8,908 nt of DNA from DASWJQ01 sp036397095. Lineage in GTDB: Bacteria > Chloroflexota > Anaerolineae > Anaerolineales > E44-bin32. Positions 5,834 to 8,908 of this stretch are shown here, one piece after another. Location of the stretch: NCBI GenBank assembly GCA_036397095.1, contig DASWJQ010000147.1, forward strand, positions 1-8,908, read 5' to 3'. The position numbers were made by a program, and so were the translations under genes. Below the pieces are notes generated by a model. That model did no database searches and was not told where the DNA came from. It worked only from the letters and a program-made list of their open reading frames with translations. The number at the start of each line of letters is the position of its first letter. Position 1 is the stretch's first letter.

Positions 5834-6025
5834 ATGAGGCTGCTTTCGACTGTTCTGGGTGTGCTGTTGCTCTTCACGGGGGCCGTTTGGATCCTGCAAG
5901 GGATTAACATCTTGCCAGGCAGTTTCATGACCGGCGACTTGCGCTGGGCGGGCGCTGGGGTGGTGGCCGCCGCCATCGGTTTGTACCTGGTCAGGCCGAG
6001 AGGCAGCGAGAATGACGCCCCGTAA
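5834..6025 (+). CDS. Small two-helix membrane protein
   Basis: From the ATG at 5834 the product has 63 residues: MRLLSTVLGVLLLFTGAVWI, a short turn QGINILPGSFMTGDLRW, then a second hydrophobic helix AGAGVVAAAIGLYLV and a charged end RPRGSENDAP. The LQG-x-x-x-LPGSFM-x-GD motif between two helices is a conserved pattern in many small bacterial inner-membrane proteins of unknown function. A GTG start at 5795 would give 76 residues, with a polar leader (SNGSSLFEMGGD), and also has a ribosome site. The ATG is preferred because the helix starts right after it and the leader region doubles as a Shine-Dalgarno. It ends 55 nt before the pirin gene on the same strand, so shared transcription is possible. 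No specific function can be assigned. Confidence 0.78.
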   Translation: MRLLSTVLGVLLLFTGAVWILQGINILPGSFMTGDLRWAGAGVVAAAIGLYLVRPRGSENDAP

Positions 6026-6080
6026 GTGCCGGTTTGGGTAGAATAAAAGCCTCGACGGTATTCTCCCAGGCGGTGATCGT

Positions 6081-6953
6081 ATGGAACAAAAACAGCGCAA
6101 GGTGCAAGAGGTCCTAGAGCCGCAGGTTGCGATCGAAGGCGCCGGCGTACGGCTGCTGCGTTCCTTCGGCCCCAGCCGTGAGCACCCGTTCGATCCATTC
6201 CTGTTGTTTGACCACTTCGCGTTCAACGATCCGATCGAAGGCCCGATCGTTGGGTTCCCGATGCACCCCCATCGAGGCCTGGAAACGGTCACCTACATGC
6301 TGGAGGGCAATACCCGCCACCGCGACAGCCTTGGCAATCTTGGCGTGATTGGTCCTGGCGACGTCCAGTGGATGACCAGCGGCAGCGGCATTCTGCATGA
6401 AGAAATGCCCAAGCGGGGGCCGGAGGGCAGGGTGCGCGGCTTCCAGCTGTGGGTCAATCTGCCCAAAGCAAGGAAGATGGATACGCCGCGTTACCAGGAG
6501 GTCGCCCAGGCGGACATCCCCATCATCGAACGCGAGGGTGTCGAGGTGCGGCTGGTAGCAGGCGAGTTTGAGGGGGTGCAGGGGCCGGTGGCCGAGATTG
6601 CGGCCAGGCCTGTTTACATGGATGTGAGCCTGCCGGTTGGCGCTTCGTTCACGGTGCCGGTTCCGGCCGGGCACACTGCGATCGTCTACTTGTTCGAGGG
6701 GTCGGCCGGGTTCGCCGGTGAGCCGGCCACAATCGAGGCCACCAAGATGTTGGTATTTGATGATGGTGATCAGCTGCTGGCGGAGCCCGGACCCTACGGC
6801 GCCCGCTTCATGTTGATGGCCGGCAAGCCGTTCGGTGAACCGATCTTCCCCTATGGCCCGTTCGTCATGAACACGGAGGATGAGATCCGCCAGGCGATCC
6901 ACGAGCTGCGCAACGGCACGTTTGTCAAGGAAGGGGCCAACTGGAAGGACTGA
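6081..6953 (+). CDS. Pirin family protein (bicupin, possible quercetinase)
   Basis: The product has 290 residues, the usual length of bacterial pirins. The N-terminal cupin carries DPFLLFDHF, FPMHPHRGLETVTY and MTSGSGILHEEMP. The metal ligands H62, H64, H106 and E108 are all present and align with His56, His58, His101 and Glu103 of human pirin. A second cupin domain (about 165-260, with PVGASFTVPVPAGHTAIVYL) follows, and the C-terminus has GEPIFPYGPFVMNT, typical of the family. Pirins bind Fe or another divalent metal in the cytoplasm. Some, such as E. coli YhhW, cleave quercetin with oxygen; others act in redox sensing or bind partner proteins, so the in vivo role here is open. The ATG follows a GGCGGTGAT ribosome site. 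A TAGAAT hexamer at 6039-6044 could be a -10 box, but no -35 is clear. Confidence 0.93.
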   Translation: MEQKQRKVQEVLEPQVAIEGAGVRLLRSFGPSREHPFDPFLLFDHFAFNDPIEGPIVGFPMHPHRGLETVTYMLEGNTRHRDSLGNLGVIGPGDVQWMTSGSGILHEEMPKRGPEGRVRGFQLWVNLPKARKMDTPRYQEVAQADIPIIEREGVEVRLVAGEFEGVQGPVAEIAARPVYMDVSLPVGASFTVPVPAGHTAIVYLFEGSAGFAGEPATIEATKMLVFDDGDQLLAEPGPYGARFMLMAGKPFGEPIFPYGPFVMNTEDEIRQAIHELRNGTFVKEGANWKD

Positions 6954-7204
6954 GGGCAGCCTAGTCCCTTTTCACCCCCCGGCAGGCACTCCTCAAGGGG
7001 GATGGGGAGGATTTGCCACTTCCGCGGCATGTCCTGTTGCTGGCAATGTAGGCAGTTCGCAAACATCTGGGGCCGAGGCCCGAGCCATCTGTCTAACTCC
7101 ACCCATGCAGCTCCCCTCTGACCTCCCTGGGTTCCTTCGTTCACGCTGAGATCCCTGCGGGTCGCGCGACATTCCCCCAAACTGGTTCACACCTCAATTG
7201 TGGC

Positions 7205-7281
7205 TGCTCTCCCGTATCCTGTTTCACCCATCACATGTCACCGATCTCTTGGCCCCATTCCCCAATCCCAAGCTCCCCAGT
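7205..7281 (-). repeat. Heptameric tandem repeat array, copy 2 (inverted)
   Basis: Read on the minus strand from 7281, the 77 bp divide into 11 heptads in one register: ACTGGGG, AGCTTGG, GATTGGG, GAATGGG, GCCAAGA, GATCGGT, GACATGT, GATGGGT, GAAACAG, GATACGG, GAGAGCA. TCAC recurs on the plus strand at 7224, 7231 and 7238. As in copy 1, G-rich heptads lead into GTGA-bearing heptads and a final ATACGG. It lies in the 455-bp gap between pirin and the GlsB-like gene. The rest of that gap (6954-7204 and 7282-7340) shows no gene, RNA or strong terminator to me. Confidence 0.65.
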
Positions 7282-7340
7282 TTGGTCCGAAAGGATCGAT
7301 GCCGAGGCCTCAACCAATCCTCTAACCGGGGCACATCGTG

Positions 7341-7369
7341 TGGACGGTCAATAGATTGCAGGTTACAGT
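7341..7369 (+). promoter_or_regulatory. Candidate promoter of the GlsB-like gene
   Basis: TGGACG (7341-7346, 4 of 6 to -35) and TACAGT (7364-7369, 4 of 6 to -10) are separated by 17 nt and lie about 40 nt upstream of the start codon. The match is moderate, but spacing and position are right. Confidence 0.4.
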
Positions 7370-7408
7370 GAGGATTCGTTTCCCTGTCAAAAGAAAGGCA
7401 AGTGACCC

Positions 7409-7852
7409 GTGACGTTGGTCGAGTTGATCATTCTCCTGGTTATCGCCGCTGTGGCCGGCGCGATTGGCCAATCGCTGGGCGGGTACCGCCAAGGCGGTTT
7501 CTTGCTTGCCGTGGTTCTGGGTTTCGTCGGTGCGTTGATCGGAACCTGGCTGGCGCGCAGCCTCGGTCTGCCGACGCTCCTGGAAGTCAACGTCGGCGGA
7601 GTCGGGTTCCCCGTGATCTGGGCGATCATCGGGGCGGCCCTGCTGGTGGCGCTGGTAGGTTTTGCGGGGCGAGGGGGATACCGTTGGAGCGTTACGCCGC
7701 CCACACGCTGGGTGCTTACCCTGTCCATTCTGCTGGCAGTGCTGGCGCTGCTCGTGCTTACCGGCACACTATCGGTCTCTGTCTCAGCCTTCGCCCTGAT
7801 GGCCGCCGCTTACTTCGTGCTGCTGATCGGCAACCTGTTCCGGGGTCTTTGA
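7409..7852 (+). CDS. GlsB/YeaQ/YmgE-like membrane protein with C-terminal extension
   Basis: The product has 147 residues and begins with GTG after an AAAGG ribosome site (7394-7398). Residues 1-90 hold three hydrophobic helices with Gly-rich motifs: GAIGQSLGGYRQGGFLL, LGFVGALIGTWLARSLGLP, and FPVIWAIIGAALLVAL. This is the pattern of the transglycosylase-associated (GlsB/YeaQ/YmgE) small membrane proteins, induced by stress in several bacteria but without a proven activity. Those proteins usually have about 80-90 residues. Here a charged loop (AGRGGYRWSVTPPTR) leads to two further helices: WVLTLSILLAVLALLVLTG and SAFALMAAAYFVLLIGNLF. The extension makes this a five-helix protein. The assignment to the family rests on motifs, so a merely similar membrane protein is possible. 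It has its own promoter and no close partner. Confidence 0.68.
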   Translation: MTLVELIILLVIAAVAGAIGQSLGGYRQGGFLLAVVLGFVGALIGTWLARSLGLPTLLEVNVGGVGFPVIWAIIGAALLVALVGFAGRGGYRWSVTPPTRWVLTLSILLAVLALLVLTGTLSVSVSAFALMAAAYFVLLIGNLFRGL

Positions 7853-7922
7853 CGACGGCTGCGGTGGGAGGGGTGCGGACAGGCAGGATGTCTCCGAGCG
7901 CCCCTGGCTGAGTGGCCTGCTG

Positions 7923-7979
7923 GCGCTAGAGACAATTCGCCGGGCGCCGGTGGGCTCGCTAGCGCAAAGGCGCCGGTGG
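7923..7979. terminator. Inverted and direct repeats between two convergent genes
   Basis: GCGCTAG (7923-7929) is mirrored by CTAGCGC (7959-7965) across a 29-nt loop. The 11-mer GGCGCCGGTGG occurs twice in direct orientation, at 7943-7953 and 7969-7979. The block sits between the ends of the plus-strand GlsB-like gene (7852) and the minus-strand gene (7991). A shared bidirectional transcript end is plausible, but there is no T-run. Confidence 0.3.
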
Positions 7980-7990
7980 CCGTCTTCCGG

Positions 7991-8512
7991 TTAGACCAGA
8001 CCTCGGATCTTGGCCAGCGATAGATCGCCGGCCGCGCCCCAGCCCTTCTTGCCCTTGGGCACTTCGGGCCGGAAGGACTCGTACAGCGCATAGGCTTGTT
8101 CATCCAGTTCCGCCGGCGATTTCGAATCGGCCAACTCGGTCATCGCCTGGCGGACGGCGGCAAGTGCCTCGCCAAACTTCTTTTCCAGATAGCGCTCGAC
8201 ACTGGCCGGATCAATGGGTTGACCCTTGTTTGTGGCCCGCAATCCATCATCCTGGCTAACCGCCGGGACCTGCCGCCCTAGCAGATTGACGGCGATGTTC
8301 TCACCTGCTGGCGGCCGTCCGCGTTCGCCGGCCTGCTTCTCGCTCGGGGTGAAGATGCCGAGGCGTTGGCCCTTGGCCTGGGCGTTCAAGCCGGCCACGC
8401 TCTTGCCGAGCGTCAGGGCTTCCGGCCAATCGAATCCCTTGCGCTCGGCCACGACCGCCGCCCACAAAGTCATCACCGGAGCTCGGTTGACCCTAACCAG
8501 TTCGGTTGCCAT
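7991..8512 (-). CDS. Soluble conserved-looking protein of unknown function
   Basis: The ATG at 8512 follows AAGGGAAGGCG, a good ribosome site, and gives 173 residues. The frame is open further upstream, but that part translates into non-protein-like sequence over the repeat region. There is no signal peptide and no transmembrane helix, so it should be cytoplasmic. Visible blocks are VRVNRAPVMTLWAAVVAERKGFDWPEA at the N-terminus, LTLGKSVAGLNAQAKGQRLGIF, a variable charged middle, VNLLGRQVPAV, PASVERYLEKKFG, and a C-terminal YESFRPEVPKGKKGWGAAG followed by LSLAKIRGLV. It looks mostly helical and resembles uncharacterised bacterial proteins I have a general memory of, without a named function. 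The basic KGKKGWG motif might contact nucleic acid or phosphate, but that is only a guess. It stands alone, convergent to the GlsB-like gene. Confidence 0.75.
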   Translation of the reverse strand: MATELVRVNRAPVMTLWAAVVAERKGFDWPEALTLGKSVAGLNAQAKGQRLGIFTPSEKQAGERGRPPAGENIAVNLLGRQVPAVSQDDGLRATNKGQPIDPASVERYLEKKFGEALAAVRQAMTELADSKSPAELDEQAYALYESFRPEVPKGKKGWGAAGDLSLAKIRGLV

Positions 8513-8618
8513 CGCCTTCCCTTTCCACCGCTCTTGAGACCTCAGTGTATCCGAAGGCAGCCAGACCGCTTGGGCAGCAGATGCAGGGGGGGAAGGAACG
8601 AGGAGCGTGAGATGAGCC

Positions 8619-8660
8619 GGGGTTGGAAGTTTGTGAGACGTGACAGGAGGCATGTGACAT
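8619..8660 (+). repeat. Heptameric tandem repeat array, copy 3 (diverged)
   Basis: The heptads GGGGTTG, GAAGTTT, GTGAGAC, GTGACAG, GAGGCAT and GTGACAT follow one another in register, and GTGA recurs at 8633, 8640 and 8654. The order (G-rich first, GTGA-type after) is the same as in copies 1 and 2, with more divergence, but no ATACGG-type tail is seen. It lies in the gap 8513-8825, which holds no supported gene, upstream of the 173-residue protein gene. Confidence 0.45.
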
Positions 8661-8694
8661 GGCTGTTTCGACAAGATGCTTAAAGGTGGGATGG

Positions 8695-8722
8695 GGGAGC
8701 CGAAACCCAGCGGGTTGCTCCC
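8695..8722 (-). terminator. Strong bulged hairpin, possible terminator of the partial gene
   Basis: GGGAGC (8695-8700) pairs with GCTCCC (8717-8722), and AACCC (8704-8708) pairs with GGGTT (8712-8716) around a 3-nt loop, with a 3-nt bulge on one side. This 11-bp stem is the best hairpin in the window. It lies about 100 nt beyond the minus-strand stop at 8826. Only a short TTT follows some way downstream, so termination is plausible but not proven. Confidence 0.4.
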
Positions 8723-8825
8723 AGACGCAAGGCGTATCGTTAAGTCGAGCGTGGAAGGGAGTCCGGTGACAAGAGGTCGTCGGCAGTGGCTTGAACTGTA
8801 TGGTGCGGTCCGCTGCGAGGAATGC

Positions 8826-8908
8826 CTAGCTGATGGCTCGCCGTCCGCGCCGCGCCAGCCCACCTACGATCGCCAACGCCAGCAACAGACCGCCTACCAG
8901 CGCGGAAG
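8826..8908 (-). CDS. C-terminal end of a membrane-tailed protein (5' end outside window)
   Basis: The minus-strand frame entering from the window edge reads SALVGGLLLALAIVGGLA followed by RRGRRAIS and a TAG at 8828-8826. A hydrophobic helix followed at once by a cluster of Arg at the very C-terminus is the layout of a C-terminal membrane anchor of an exported protein, or the last helix of a membrane protein. Only about 27 residues are visible, so the family cannot be named. The tail resembles in design, not in sequence, the cut-off anchor of the C39-like peptidase. Confidence 0.5.
   Translation of the reverse strand, partial: SALVGGLLLALAIVGGLARRGRRAIS

Noticed and set aside
5374..6198. Long minus-strand open frame of 274 codons across the HD-GYP fragment, small membrane protein and pirin start
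   Set aside because: It is antisense to three well-supported features, its translation is low in protein-like pattern and has no recognisable motif; it is a shadow of GC-rich coding DNA.
6114..6902. Minus-strand open frame of 262 codons antisense to pirin
   Set aside because: Pirin on the plus strand has all metal ligands and full length; the antisense frame is a codon-structure shadow.
7180..7200. tRNA-like T-arm sequence GGTTCACACC
   Set aside because: No matching acceptor stem, anticodon arm or paired T stem was found around it.
8513..8863. Upstream extension of the 173-residue protein frame to 290 residues
   Set aside because: The extension crosses the hairpin and the heptad array, translates into Ser/Pro-rich non-protein-like sequence, and the ATG at 8512 has a good ribosome site.

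Overview
The window looks like ordinary chromosomal DNA from a GC-rich, probably Gram-positive-like or monoderm bacterium. The mix of gene families most resembles environmental Chloroflexota (Anaerolineae-type). These are: a hexosamine kinase paired with a nucleotidyltransferase, Cys-lipoproteins with Pro/Gly-rich linkers, a small two-helix membrane protein, a pirin, and secreted proteins with C-terminal membrane tails. This taxonomic call is an inference from gene style only. No rRNA, tRNA, CRISPR array, transposase or phage gene was seen.

Layout. (1) 2-1432, plus strand: the C-terminal end of a sugar-phosphate nucleotidyltransferase directly abuts a complete NahK-like sugar 1-kinase (stop and start codons adjacent). 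Together they form a salvage pair, sugar to sugar-1-P to NDP-sugar. (2) 1679-2692, plus strand: a two-domain lipoprotein of unknown function, most likely with a TTG start. (3) 5380-2766, minus strand: three exported proteins. These are an M64-like HExxH metalloprotease lipoprotein, a membrane-anchored protein of unknown function 12 nt downstream, and further on a secreted C39-like cysteine peptidase with its own promoter. The peptidase reading frame is cut by an in-frame TAG, and the same frame then continues for 51 codons that encode the expected C-terminal membrane anchor. (4) 5488-5682: an orphan C-terminal shard of an HD-GYP phosphodiesterase, a pseudogene. (5) 5834-6953, plus strand: a 63-residue two-helix membrane protein, then a full-length pirin with all four metal ligands. 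(6) 7409-7852, plus strand: a GlsB/YeaQ-like membrane protein with an extra C-terminal hydrophobic pair. (7) 8512-7991, minus strand: a soluble 173-residue protein I do not recognise. (8) 8908-8826, minus strand: the last residues of another protein with a C-terminal transmembrane tail.

The most unusual non-coding feature is a set of three intergenic arrays with a strict 7-bp period (3764-3845, 7205-7281 inverted, 8619-8660). The first two run from G-rich GGGATTG-type heptads into GTGA-type heptads and end in a similar ATACGG tail; the third shares the G-rich-to-GTGA order but has no matching tail. They resemble the short heptameric tandem repeats (STRR) known from cyanobacteria and may be a dispersed repeat family of this genome. 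I found no clear defence system or complete new multi-gene system. The strongest leads are the amber-interrupted, tail-anchored peptidase and its neighbouring exported metalloprotease, and the heptad repeat family.
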